Source: Photobacterium aquae (lineage in GTDB: Bacteria; Pseudomonadota; Gammaproteobacteria; Enterobacterales; Vibrionaceae). Taken from it: a DNA stretch of 64,000 nt. The notes beneath the pieces are model-generated. The model saw only the letters and a program-made list of their open reading frames with translations, was not told the DNA's origin and did not search any database. The position numbers were made by a program, and so were the translations under genes. Where the stretch lies: contig NZ_LDOT01000023.1 of assembly GCF_001029445.1 (NCBI RefSeq), positions 1 through 64,000 on the forward strand. Reading direction: 5' to 3'. Positions 53,468 through 62,486 of this stretch are shown piece by piece. Position 1 is the stretch's first letter, and the number at the start of each line of letters is the position of its first letter.

Positions 53468-54487
53468 ATGCAACCTTATATGCAGTGCCCGGCACACTTA
53501 TCCCAAGAGTCGGAATTACGCGTTCGTTATAATGATGCCACCCGTGGTGTTTATTTTATCGGCACCACGCCTCCCAAAACCAGTACCGCCCTTGCTGATG
53601 TTGCGGGGATAGCCGACAAGCTTGTTGAGCGCATTCAGGATCTTGCTTTTGACGGCCTGATTGTTTACGACATTCAAGACGAAGGTTCGCGTACGAGCAA
53701 GCCAAGGCCTTTCCCGTTCAAGACGACACATGATCCGCGCTACTATTCGTCCTTGCTCAATCAGAAAACGGGCAGGCCAGTGATCACTTACAAGAGTGTG
53801 GTGCAATCAGATGTTGGTGAGTTTGATCATTGGCTCTGTGAAGCGTGGGAGCAATATAACGTTAGAGATATTGTTTTAGTTGGTAGCCCTTCAACTCAGA
53901 ACCAGATCTCATTGCCGTTGAATCAAGCCTACCAAGCATTGCTCGACAATACCCATCCGTTTTTTACCGGTGGGATTATGATTGCTGAGCGGCATGCCAA
54001 AAAAGGCAATGAGCATGAGCGCCTGATAGATAAGTATCAGAAAGGGTGTAATTTTTTCATTTCCCAAGCTATTTATGACACTCAGGCAACAATTGATATC
54101 TTGACCCGTTATGCGCTTGAATGCCAGTCTCAGGGCATTAAGCCCCAGCGGATTATTTTGACTTTTTCACCTTGCGGCAGCGCCAAGACACTGGAGTTTA
54201 TTGAATGGCTTGGTGTAAGCGTACCTGAGGCAACCAGTTTACGTATTTTGAATGCGGAAAACCCGCTGCATGAGTCTATTCGCATGTGCTGTGCCAGCCT
54301 TAATCAGATTTTGGAGGCTGTGATTGAATATGATTTGCCGCTTGGTTTGAATATCGAAAGCCTAACGAACCGCCGAGAGGAAATTGAAGGTTCTATCTTG
54401 CTCTATAAGCTGCTGCGTTCGACGATGGATATGTATCTTGCTCAGCATGAGTTTCGTAAGTTGCAGGGCGTCGATAAGGTTTTTTGA
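53468..54487 (+). CDS. Methylenetetrahydrofolate-reductase-like protein
   Basis: A 339-residue TIM-barrel-type protein with likeness to the MTHFR fold: 'FDGLIVYDIQDEGSRTSKPR' in part, 'YNVRDIVLVGSPST', 'GGIMIAERHAKKGNEHERLI', 'GCNFFISQAIYD' and 'IILTFSPCGSAKTLEFIEWL'. In MTHFR the equivalent segments bind folate and FAD. It is not the housekeeping metF, which is shorter and lies with metB/metJ. A start at 53456 is also possible. Convergent with yidZ. Confidence 0.7.
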   Translation: MQPYMQCPAHLSQESELRVRYNDATRGVYFIGTTPPKTSTALADVAGIADKLVERIQDLAFDGLIVYDIQDEGSRTSKPRPFPFKTTHDPRYYSSLLNQKTGRPVITYKSVVQSDVGEFDHWLCEAWEQYNVRDIVLVGSPSTQNQISLPLNQAYQALLDNTHPFFTGGIMIAERHAKKGNEHERLIDKYQKGCNFFISQAIYDTQATIDILTRYALECQSQGIKPQRIILTFSPCGSAKTLEFIEWLGVSVPEATSLRILNAENPLHESIRMCCASLNQILEAVIEYDLPLGLNIESLTNRREEIEGSILLYKLLRSTMDMYLAQHEFRKLQGVDKVF

Positions 54488-54528
54488 TAGAAGGCCAGAG
54501 CAAGCTAAGGCCTGCTCTGGCTTGATCA

Positions 54529-55503
54529 TCAAGGAAAAGCCAGCGGGTCGCAATCACTAACGAGCGCTTTGATTGTCTCTCGTAGCCAAATGGATTTGGG
54601 ATTATGCTTATTACGCTTGTGCCACATTAGGGTGAAGGGGATCGCAAGCTGGTTTTGTGCCTCTTCATTTAGGGGAAGCGGAAGAGCGACCAGTTCAGGA
54701 TAGTGGTGCCGGGTAAAATGGCGACAGTAACTGGGTGCTGTGGTCATGAATATGTGTTCACTTTTTGCTGCCATAAAAAGAGATTGCTCAAATGTTGATA
54801 CAGTGAGAGCAATACTTCTACTACAACCCATGCTGGCTAGTACTTCATCAAGGGCCCAGCTCTCTCTTTGTTCCCATACGATCCCGATATGCCTATAGGC
54901 GAGAAAAGTATCGATATTCCATGTTTGCGTCAATGCCGGATGGCTATGGTGCATAAATACCATAGGTTGATCGGTGAACAGGATTTCATAATCAATGTAG
55001 TAAGGAAGCAAATCCAATGTTTCTTGTGAACGAGGATGGCTTTCCCTGCCGCTGAAACCAATATCGGCATTGCCATTTATTATCGCTTCAATGGAGTCAT
55101 AGTCCCAATTGCGAATACCGACGGTTGCATCTTGGTATTGCTGGTGGATGCGTTGCGACAGCTTTTCGAGTGTGACCATATGCAGTGGGGACTCCATCAT
55201 CAATTGAAAATGGATTCCTTTGGGTGTATCTGAACTGCGTTTTGCTAAGATCTGCGTTGCAACTTGGAACCATTCCGATAGCTCCTTCTCCATACTTAAA
55301 GCAAGTGGAGTGGGTTGCAGTCCCTGCGGAGTTCGCACGAAAAGAGGATCATCAAACCACTCCCTTAGCTTATAAAGTGACTTACTCACGGCCGAAGGCG
55401 TAACCGACAGTTTTTTTGCTGTCTTGGTGACGCTGCGTTCATGAAGTAGAAGCTGCAAGGTGAGCAGTAGGTTTAGATCTAGGCGATGCAGGGGTCTGCT
55501 CAT
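54529..55503 (-). CDS. yidZ: LysR family regulator YidZ
   Basis: A 324-residue LTTR. Start ATG 55503 gives 'SRPLHRLDLNLLLTLQLLLH' followed by 'ERSVTKTAKKLSVTPSAVSK', very like E. coli YidZ, as are 'NWDYDSIEAI' and 'DIGFSGRESHPRS'. YidZ is linked to nitric-oxide resistance in E. coli. It begins two bases after mdtL ends, the same gene order as in E. coli. Confidence 0.9.
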   Translation of the reverse strand: MSRPLHRLDLNLLLTLQLLLHERSVTKTAKKLSVTPSAVSKSLYKLREWFDDPLFVRTPQGLQPTPLALSMEKELSEWFQVATQILAKRSSDTPKGIHFQLMMESPLHMVTLEKLSQRIHQQYQDATVGIRNWDYDSIEAIINGNADIGFSGRESHPRSQETLDLLPYYIDYEILFTDQPMVFMHHSHPALTQTWNIDTFLAYRHIGIVWEQRESWALDEVLASMGCSRSIALTVSTFEQSLFMAAKSEHIFMTTAPSYCRHFTRHHYPELVALPLPLNEEAQNQLAIPFTLMWHKRNKHNPKSIWLRETIKALVSDCDPLAFP

Positions 55504-55505
55504 AC

Positions 55506-56717
55506 TTATTGGTTCTCTAGTGTCACGGGCTGGTGGCAAGTCGCGGCATTGATCTCACCAGCGCTGGGGGCTTTTATGGCGATGATCAGTCCGATATTAA
55601 TCATTCCAGCCGTTACCAACAAGACAATTTGCATACTGGTGGCACTGAGGCCTAGAAGGCTGCTTAGCCAGATGAAAAGTGCTGAAAAGCTGACTTGGCA
55701 TACCCCAAGAATAGAGCTGGCAAGGCCTGCCCGCGAAGAGTAAAGACTCAAGCCTTGGCTCATCATTGTACCAAACCCCATTGAAAATCCAGCGCAGATA
55801 GCGGCGATTGCAAAAAGATAGCCATGCTGGCCGTATGCATCCAGCTCAGCTCCAATAAATATGACGGCTGCACATAAGAGCAGGCCTTGAGAGAGCAGGG
55901 CGACATTGCGCTGCCCCAGTTTTTCAAGCAAGAGAGGCGTTGTGAAGGATGTCGCCATACTGACCCCTGCCATACCTGCCATTGCAGTAGAGTATTGACC
56001 GGTTGTGAAGCCAAGCTGCCCCATAATCAATATTGGCGATGTATTGACATAGGTCAGGATAGCGGAAGCACACAGTGAGGTCATGACAACCCGACTGATA
56101 AAATAGGGTTGATTAAAGGACTCTTTCGAGAGGTGTGGCGTTGATTGCTGCGTAGTGCTTGTATGTGGTGGTCGGGTTTCTTTTAGGCCAAATAGGCAAA
56201 GTAGGGCGATTAGCACGGCAATAATCAACATTGTGTAGAAAAGGCTCGGCCAGGTAAAGCCTAGTAAGATTAGGTACCCGATTCCCGGGGCTAAGACGGG
56301 CACAATGCATGTAATACCGTTGATCATTGAAAGTACTTTGGCTCTGCGCTGCTCGCTGAGGATGTCGCGCAAGATCGCAAAGGCCACGACATAGCAAAAG
56401 CCGGCCCCAATGCCCTGCAAGAAACGGGCTATAAAAAAGATTGTCGTTGTCATGCTGATTGCTGCTAGCCAGCAGCCGACGATAAAAATGCCACATCCCA
56501 ATAGCGTGATGGGTTTGCGGCCGATTTTGTCAGCGCTATAGCCGCCTGCAAGCATAGTGGAAGCCATGCCAAACAGATATATTGAAAAAGCAAGGTGCAA
56601 GGCCTGCTCGTTGGCGTTAAGGCTCTGGGCTATTTCGGGTAATCCCACAAGGTAAAGATCAATTCCTAAAGGGTAAAACAGAACGAGCGAGAAGCAGCAG
56701 ATAAGAACGAAGGGCAT
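55506..56717 (-). CDS. mdtL: Multidrug efflux MFS transporter MdtL
   Basis: A 403-residue 12-segment major-facilitator exporter of the Bcr/CflA type. It opens 'LVLFYPLGIDLYLVGLPEIA', and has 'SADKIGRKPITLLG', 'RFLQGIGAGFCYVVAFAILRD' in part, and 'NGITCIVPVLAPGIGYLI', all close to E. coli MdtL, which confers chloramphenicol tolerance. It is followed by yidZ after two bases. A palindrome upstream (56799-56813) may be an operator. Confidence 0.92.
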   Translation of the reverse strand: MPFVLICCFSLVLFYPLGIDLYLVGLPEIAQSLNANEQALHLAFSIYLFGMASTMLAGGYSADKIGRKPITLLGCGIFIVGCWLAAISMTTTIFFIARFLQGIGAGFCYVVAFAILRDILSEQRRAKVLSMINGITCIVPVLAPGIGYLILLGFTWPSLFYTMLIIAVLIALLCLFGLKETRPPHTSTTQQSTPHLSKESFNQPYFISRVVMTSLCASAILTYVNTSPILIMGQLGFTTGQYSTAMAGMAGVSMATSFTTPLLLEKLGQRNVALLSQGLLLCAAVIFIGAELDAYGQHGYLFAIAAICAGFSMGFGTMMSQGLSLYSSRAGLASSILGVCQVSFSALFIWLSSLLGLSATSMQIVLLVTAGMINIGLIIAIKAPSAGEINAATCHQPVTLENQ

Positions 56718-56798
56718 GTGAAAACCTGTAAGTCATGAGATTGCGTGACTTTACGGTGTGGTAGGGGATTTAACGAGTTTCCATTTGGACAACAGTCA

Positions 56799-56813
56799 TT
56801 TCCTAGTAGGAAA
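56799..56813 (-). promoter_or_regulatory. Palindrome upstream of mdtL
   Basis: Perfect inverted repeat TTTCCTA-G-TAGGAAA, about 85 bases upstream of the mdtL start. The size and position would suit a LysR-type operator for YidZ, but this is inference. Confidence 0.35.
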
Positions 56814-57040
56814 CTAGGGGGGACTTGTTTATTGTATTGAACGGGTAGGTGATAAATTGACGAAAGTAGATAAATCACAAAGTATATAATGATTATTATT
56901 TATAATTGATTTTCTGGTGTTAATCTATTCATTCATAATCTCATTATACTCAATACAATAAAATATCAATAAAATATCAATAAATAGATAAATTTAAGAA
57001 TGCCTTAGGTTGTCGATGATAATTTTAATGCCATTAAACC

Positions 57041-57063
57041 AACGAGCGTATTATACGCTCGTT
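57041..57063 (-). terminator. Hairpin after the DUF805 gene
   Basis: Ten-base stem AACGAGCGTA / TACGCTCGTT with 3-base loop; only a weak T-run follows on the minus strand. Confidence 0.5.
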
Positions 57064-57082
57064 GGCCGGGGGAATTAAGGCA

Positions 57083-57442
57083 TTAACTTAATTTTGGGTT
57101 CGCACCAAATCGGTTACTATCCTGAGTGCCGGATAGGAAACCACATTCAATTATTAGCCAAAAAGAGCCAATCAAAGGAATTAACCCTACCAACATCCAC
57201 CAACCACTTTTGTTACGGTCATGGAAGCGTTTTACATACAAAGCAGTACCTTGCCATATAGCAAGAATGAACATGACTGCTGTAATTGCAAGGCTTGCTG
57301 TGGTCGGGGTATAGGTTTCTGTATTAAAAGTTATCGCCATTAGAGCAAAAAGAATCGCGAACTCAACCATCATTGCTAATGTGCCAAGCCAAAATTGTTT
57401 TCTGCTGATTCGACCTTTGAATGAAAACAAAACATGTTTCAT
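57083..57442 (-). CDS. DUF805 membrane protein
   Basis: A 119-residue inner-membrane protein of the DUF805 (YhaH/YhaI) family. It opens 'FSFKGRISRKQFWLGTL', and has 'ALYVKRFHDRNKSGWWMLV' and 'LIECGFLSGT-like' ending 'GTQDSNRFGANP', all family marks. Three to four hydrophobic segments. Function unknown. Monocistronic. Confidence 0.9.
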   Translation of the reverse strand: MKHVLFSFKGRISRKQFWLGTLAMMVEFAILFALMAITFNTETYTPTTASLAITAVMFILAIWQGTALYVKRFHDRNKSGWWMLVGLIPLIGSFWLIIECGFLSGTQDSNRFGANPKLS

Positions 57443-57730
57443 GAAATATACCTAGCTATCTTATTGTTGATTTTGAAGTTGCGGATTATAGATGATTATT
57501 TTGCTATTGGTCTACTTGTTTATTGTTTTAATTATATTTAAGTATCTTATTATGGTTGCATTTTTTGGTTTTTAAGTTTCTAAAAATAACAACTTAATAT
57601 ATTAATCAGTATCTTTGAATAATTATTTGCATCAAGGCGTAATCAGAAAATGGTAAAATATACCTATTAAATATAAATAAAAGGGTGGATCTTGAGGTGT
57701 ATACACTCAGGGTGGGGTTGCTTTTGTTGT

Positions 57731-58759
57731 CTATGTGATAGTGGTATTTTTAAATATAAAGGCAGAGTATCCACTTCCACGTAATGCATCGATATAGCAG
57801 TTATAACGAGTTTGCCCAAAAGGAAAGGAATGAGGGCTCAGGCCGTCTGATACCGCAAGGTGGTTGATATTGGTGATTGCGGTTTGAACTGGCTTTTCCC
57901 ACAGTCCATCAGGGCTGGATGCCAAACAACAACGAAATAATATTTCACTACGATGGACATGGATGGAGGCACTAACCAGTGTTAAGACGGTGATATTGTG
58001 TCTGCTGACGATGTGGAGGGAGTAGCGGGCATTGTCGATGGTATTAGTCGCTTGATCTTCTTTTATGATTCGTTGTGGATCTATTCCTTGTTCTATCAGC
58101 CAAGCCTTCATTTGCATGGCTTCTGTCTTACCGTTTACTGCCATTCCCCCGCTGACAATGAGCATGCTTTGGGGATGATTATTCGCGAGCGATAATGCGG
58201 TAGCCAGCCTTTGTTCGAGCATCGGGGAGATATTTCCCGTTGGTAGGAGCTTATGCCCGAGTATGACGATAGCGTGCTGTGAGGGGGGAATAGTATTGGG
58301 TACAGAAGGGGTTTGATAGTTAATAGGTGTATGGATAACCCGTTCGATAGTTGTGATTAATTGATGTGTTCTTGAGGCTTGTAGGGGGAAATCACGTTCT
58401 AAGGCATTTAAATATGTGGTGGTGGCTAGATTGTCGTTATTGGCGTGATGCCAGACGGCTAAATAGTTTAGGAGCAATGCGCGTTTGGGATGATTGTCGG
58501 GCAAGAAGGTGAGTTGTGTTTGGTATTGTGTGAGTGCGCCTTTGATATCACCTGTGAATGTCATCAGGTTGGCCAAGGTGATGTTGATATCAAGTTGTTC
58601 CTCTGGGCTTGTATAGCGATGCGCAGCCTTGAGGTAAAACCGAGCCGCTTCGAGATTGCTAACGTATCTGCCTTGCAGCGGATAGTGCGTGCGTTGTGGG
58701 CTGTTATAGGCTTTGATGGCTTGGCTGATGAGGGGGGCTGCGGTCGTATCCTTGACCAT
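57731..58759 (-). CDS. YdcF/DUF218 domain protein with helical N-terminal region
   Basis: A 342-residue protein. The first 150 residues are helical and TPR-like ('LEAARFYLKAAHRYTSPEEQL', given in part, 'GDIKGALTQYQTQL'). The C-terminal DUF218 domain (about 165-310) has 'QHAIVILGHKLLP', 'MLEQRLATALSL', 'MLIVSGGMAVNGKTEAMQMK' and 'EDQATNTIDNARYS', the usual metal/nucleotide-binding pattern of YdcF, SanA and ElyC proteins. No signal peptide or membrane helix is seen, unlike ElyC. Role unknown, perhaps in envelope metabolism. Confidence 0.8.
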   Translation of the reverse strand: MVKDTTAAPLISQAIKAYNSPQRTHYPLQGRYVSNLEAARFYLKAAHRYTSPEEQLDINITLANLMTFTGDIKGALTQYQTQLTFLPDNHPKRALLLNYLAVWHHANNDNLATTTYLNALERDFPLQASRTHQLITTIERVIHTPINYQTPSVPNTIPPSQHAIVILGHKLLPTGNISPMLEQRLATALSLANNHPQSMLIVSGGMAVNGKTEAMQMKAWLIEQGIDPQRIIKEDQATNTIDNARYSLHIVSRHNITVLTLVSASIHVHRSEILFRCCLASSPDGLWEKPVQTAITNINHLAVSDGLSPHSFPFGQTRYNCYIDALRGSGYSAFIFKNTTIT

Positions 58760-58825
58760 GAGTTGTCTCCTTATGAGGATGGATATAGCTCAAGGTAACG
58801 TATTCATTTGAATATGGGTAGAGTT

Positions 58826-58857
58826 ATAAAAAAACGCCGGTGCAATACCGGCGTTTT
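58826..58857 (-). terminator. Intrinsic terminator of the QEGLA gene
   Basis: Minus-strand stem AAAACGCCGGT / ACCGGCGTTTT, then T-run; 3 bases after the stop. Confidence 0.88.
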
Positions 58858-58859
58858 GT

Positions 58860-60848
58860 TTATTTGATACAGCGTAGCATGTAGTCGATGATCGGGTCGT
58901 GATTGTCCTTCATCGCCAAGGCTTTTGGCATGTAACCTGGCTTGTTGAGGATTTCGCGGGCGATCAACTCATCAAGTAATGGCTTGAATTCAAAGCCTGT
59001 TTTACCGATGAACAGCGAAGTAAGATCTTCGTTGGCATAGGCATGCAGGGCATCTTTCAGTCCTTTCAGGTACAAATAGTCCTTGGTGAAACCACCCCCA
59101 CGATACGCTCGCGCAGTGATCGTGAAGGCCAGATCATTGTCCAGTCCGTAGTCATGCTTCAGAACATGGAATGTTTCGTTGAAGCTTTCGCCACGAACCA
59201 TCATGTCTACCGCAATCACACGCAGGGCCAGTGTCTTCAGGCGATGCAGCGGGAAGCTACCTGACAAGTGCTCACACAAGATAGCCAAGCCTTCTTGGGT
59301 ATGCGTATTGCCTGGCAGGCCAAGCTGAAGCACTTTCAGTGGCTGCATTTCTGCGTTGGCGCTGGTAACTAGGTGGACACCAAGTTCGTGGTGGATCAGA
59401 GCATTTAGATCCATCTGGTTGAACTTAGCACCTAGGTTCACCTTGATATTTCGGCCACTGACCATTGCTCGGGCGATAAGCTGCTTCGAACCGGCAATTT
59501 TACATTTTACGCCATAGTCTTCAGCCGCTACTTTGAATGCCTGAATAGCCTGCTGCGCAGTGATGGTCTCTTCTTCCGGTGCATCGTATTCACATGCATG
59601 CAGAATGAAGTTGGCATTGGCAATATCTTGCTGATCCGGCTGGCCGTAGTAACGCAGAGAGTTATACAGGAACTCATCAGTACCGATGCTGGTTAGCAGG
59701 TCGATACGAACAGCTAGCTGATCAATAACCCGGCGGTACATCTGCTGGATATCGGCGTCACGGATTTCCTCTACCGGCAGGCGGTAGAGTTGCTCGCGGA
59801 ACTTGTACGGGTCCAGATCCAGCTGGCGATACGTGAACGACGGCTGGTAATCATGCGGACGGTGCAAGAAGCGACGCTTTTCCTGCTTGATATTCAGTGG
59901 GTTGATATAGCTAAGCGTATTCACACCACGGGCAATCTTGTACAGCTGGCGGTCAAGCTTGAGTACTTCACGAGGAAGCTTGGAACTCAGAATGTCGCTG
60001 CTGGTCAGTTTCTTGACCTTGGTTCGGCGCAAAATGGTTTCTGCAGCATGTTCGCTCAATACGGTCTTCATTTCCGCTTTCATCTTTTCGATAACTAGCG
60101 GGTAGCTCTCACCACGGAGCTCATCCATGTAGACCTTTTTGATTTCCAGCGGCATGATTAGGGTATTGGCAAAGTTGTTTTTAACAAACGTTGCCTGATA
60201 ACCCATACCTTGGAAAATATCATTGACCTTGGCTGTCACATCGATGTTTGGTAGCTCGATATTGGACAATTTATCCATCAGGCTATCGATTTCTTTGCGC
60301 CAGCGGCGGGTATTCACCTGCTTGGTGCCAAGGTTGAACACTGGTACTTCGCGTTCGTGGCGCTGGTGGTTGTACGAATGCATATCGTACATCAAACACA
60401 GACCGAAGCGGCTTTCTAAACTATCGATAAGACAGCCAAGAATGCGGTAGTAGGTGTTGTGTTTTTCCAGCGAAACGGCACGTTCATCTTCGGTAAGGGC
60501 TTCTGTCCAAACCGGTTTGCCCCAAGCTTCATCGTAGATACAGTTATCCGGCCCACGGTTGAGATCATACTCATAGCGTGAGTCTTCGCCCTGCAGAACG
60601 ATAGGCAGAGAAGAAATGAAATCACCGGTAAACGGATCTTCCTCGAAGTAGCGCTCTTCTTCTGTCAGCAGACATTTCGGCATCAGGTCACCGCGTAGGC
60701 GGTGACCATGATGGATTGCCGTGGCAATGAACGGCTGAAATTCGCTGATGCGAATTGTCAGGCTGCCGTCATTGAGCTGAGCTTCAAACGGGATCCCTTC
60801 GCGGATATTCTCCAGGATCTGCTGTTCAGATAGCTGTAGCATCGGCAA
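58860..60848 (-). CDS. FGase-like / DUF1704 (QEGLA) fusion metallopeptidase-like protein
   Basis: A 662-residue two-domain protein. The N-terminal part (about 40-260) resembles N-formylglutamate amidohydrolase ('YDLNRGPDN', 'LMYDMHSYNHQRHERE', 'PVFNLGT'). The C-terminal DUF1704 part carries 'HHELGVH' at about 486-492, an H-E-x3-H zinc site, and 'QEGLA' at 518-522 supplying the third ligand. DUF1704 is related to the eukaryotic tyrosine carboxypeptidase MATCAP; bacterial members were named flavohaemoglobin-expression-modulating QEGLA proteins. It overlaps the GshB-like gene by 23 bases, so the two are coupled. Confidence 0.85.
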   Translation of the reverse strand: MPMLQLSEQQILENIREGIPFEAQLNDGSLTIRISEFQPFIATAIHHGHRLRGDLMPKCLLTEEERYFEEDPFTGDFISSLPIVLQGEDSRYEYDLNRGPDNCIYDEAWGKPVWTEALTEDERAVSLEKHNTYYRILGCLIDSLESRFGLCLMYDMHSYNHQRHEREVPVFNLGTKQVNTRRWRKEIDSLMDKLSNIELPNIDVTAKVNDIFQGMGYQATFVKNNFANTLIMPLEIKKVYMDELRGESYPLVIEKMKAEMKTVLSEHAAETILRRTKVKKLTSSDILSSKLPREVLKLDRQLYKIARGVNTLSYINPLNIKQEKRRFLHRPHDYQPSFTYRQLDLDPYKFREQLYRLPVEEIRDADIQQMYRRVIDQLAVRIDLLTSIGTDEFLYNSLRYYGQPDQQDIANANFILHACEYDAPEEETITAQQAIQAFKVAAEDYGVKCKIAGSKQLIARAMVSGRNIKVNLGAKFNQMDLNALIHHELGVHLVTSANAEMQPLKVLQLGLPGNTHTQEGLAILCEHLSGSFPLHRLKTLALRVIAVDMMVRGESFNETFHVLKHDYGLDNDLAFTITARAYRGGGFTKDYLYLKGLKDALHAYANEDLTSLFIGKTGFEFKPLLDELIAREILNKPGYMPKALAMKDNHDPIIDYMLRCIK

Positions 60849-61854
60849 TTACCTGACGGAATTCATTTTTACGTGCGATGCTAACTTCTTTTGCTTTAAC
60901 AACAGTTTCTGCGAAGTCAATCACTTGTGCCTGTAGCTTAGTGCGGTTCAGGCGGTTGATACGGGTAATGCCGCCAGGGCTTAGTACGTTAACTTCAACC
61001 AGTTTGCCGTTGATTACGTCTAGACCTACGAAGTACAGACCGTCGCGTACAAGCTTAGGACCAATGTGCTTACATAGACGTAGCTCTTGCTTAGTCAAAG
61101 TGTGCTTAACTTCTTTACCGCCAGCGTGGATGTTTGAGCGAACGTCACCCTGTGCTGGTACGCGGCGCATTGCACCGATAGGCTCACCGTTTAGCATCAT
61201 GATGCGAACGTCACCTTCTTCGGCACCTTCGATGTAGTCCTGAAGGATTACATAGTTCTGGTTGTCGCCGATGTAGAAATCAAGTAGTGACTTAACGCTT
61301 GATTTTGCGCTCTTCTCGATCAGGATAACGCCTTTGCCGCCGTAGCCGTTTAGTGGCTTCAGGATCATGCGGTCGTTGGTACTTTCTTCCAGAACGCGCT
61401 CTAGGTAATCACGGTTTTTAGAAACGTGAGTCACCGGGATGAATTCGTTATTTGGATCAGGCAGCGATGTTGTGTATAGCTTGTTGTTTGCTACGCGTAG
61501 GCCATCGATATCGTTCATGATGAAAGTTTGATCACGAACAGAATCAAGGAAGTTCAGCGCCATAGTGTCTAGCGGCGGGTTGGCACGCATAAAGATCACG
61601 TCGAAACCAGCTAGTGGTAGTTGAGCGGTGTTGAACTCTGCCTTGCGGTAGAAGCTAGGGATGTTTTGTGATACTTCGCCTTGTTTCAGTACGTGACAGA
61701 ATGCGATAGCTGTGCTGTGGCGCATAGTCAGGTTGTTTGGCGTTGTAATTGCAACCGTGTGACCACGACTTGCTGCTTCGTGGATCATGCGTAGGGTTGA
61801 GTCGTTCTCTGGCTCAACTTTGTCCCACGGATACATAACAAAACAAATTTTCAT
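60826..61854 (-). CDS. GshB-like ATP-grasp ligase
   Basis: A 342-residue ATP-grasp enzyme close to glutathione synthetase. From ATG 61854: 'KICFVMYPWDKVEPENDST', the substrate-domain 'IFMRANPPLDTMALN', ATP-binding 'MILKPLNGYGGKGVILIEK', and 'GLDVINGKLVEVNVLSPGGI'. It would join an amino acid to a peptide carboxylate using ATP. It is unlikely to be the main gshB, which sits elsewhere in Vibrionaceae; the pairing with the QEGLA gene is conserved-looking and suggests a dedicated peptide pathway. Confidence 0.82.
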   Translation of the reverse strand: MKICFVMYPWDKVEPENDSTLRMIHEAASRGHTVAITTPNNLTMRHSTAIAFCHVLKQGEVSQNIPSFYRKAEFNTAQLPLAGFDVIFMRANPPLDTMALNFLDSVRDQTFIMNDIDGLRVANNKLYTTSLPDPNNEFIPVTHVSKNRDYLERVLEESTNDRMILKPLNGYGGKGVILIEKSAKSSVKSLLDFYIGDNQNYVILQDYIEGAEEGDVRIMMLNGEPIGAMRRVPAQGDVRSNIHAGGKEVKHTLTKQELRLCKHIGPKLVRDGLYFVGLDVINGKLVEVNVLSPGGITRINRLNRTKLQAQVIDFAETVVKAKEVSIARKNEFRQVIADATAI

Positions 61855-61975
61855 ATTTACTGTGCCCAATAGCTGTCATTTTGACAGGGTGAAAAGAAGT
61901 AAGCCATCACACTCTCGTGGATGGCTTACTGGGTATGGTTTATTTTTTTGGCTGCATCGCAGCACTTTTTTGTTT

Positions 61976-62323
61976 TTAGATATCCAGATCCGGATCGGAA
62001 TCTGAATCATCATCTTCGTCATAGCTGCCGCCTGCTTTGCGTTGAGATACGCAAAGGGTGTAGCTACGAACTTTGTTCGAGGTTTTATGGATGTATTTCA
62101 TCCAACATTTGGCGTAATTGGACTGAAGTTCCGTATCGCCCTTTACTTCGGCAACGAATTCTTGCTCTGCTGGTGTCTCTGGAGACAGAGAACCCTCAGC
62201 AAGTCCACGCATTGTGCGGCCATAGTTTTCTAGCAGTTGAGCTTCATTGACGGTGAAGACACCTGAACGGTTGAAGCCTCGCGGGAAATTTTTATCGTCG
62301 TAAAATTTGCCTACACTTCTCAT
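61976..62323 (-). CDS. maoP: MaoP (DUF413) macrodomain Ori protein
   Basis: A 115-residue cytosolic protein matching E. coli MaoP (YifE): 'SVGKFYDDKNFPRGFNRSGV', 'FTVNEAQLLENYGRTM', 'CWMKYIHKTSNKVRSYTLC' and an acidic tail of Asp/Glu/Ser. MaoP is needed to constrain the Ori macrodomain of the E. coli chromosome, together with the maoS site found near its gene. It is divergent from hdfR, as in E. coli. The start at 62323 is the family position. Confidence 0.9.
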   Translation of the reverse strand: MRSVGKFYDDKNFPRGFNRSGVFTVNEAQLLENYGRTMRGLAEGSLSPETPAEQEFVAEVKGDTELQSNYAKCWMKYIHKTSNKVRSYTLCVSQRKAGGSYDEDDDSDSDPDLDI

Positions 62324-62486
62324 TTAATATGCTTCCGTATGAGATTTGCGCTGATATTCTTTCACAGATGCAGAGATGTAAAATGAATTATTTTTCTTTA
62401 TACGATAAAAATAATTGATTAAGTGATCTTTAATAAGGAATGTATTATCGTTGCTTTACCTCCCCCCAAACTTGTTGAGAGTTAAT

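Larger units (their letters stand above)
56718..57082. other. AT-rich gap upstream of mdtL
   Basis: 365 bases. It holds the palindrome above and, at its left-hand end for the DUF805 gene, a hairpin. Nothing else supported. Confidence 0.4.
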
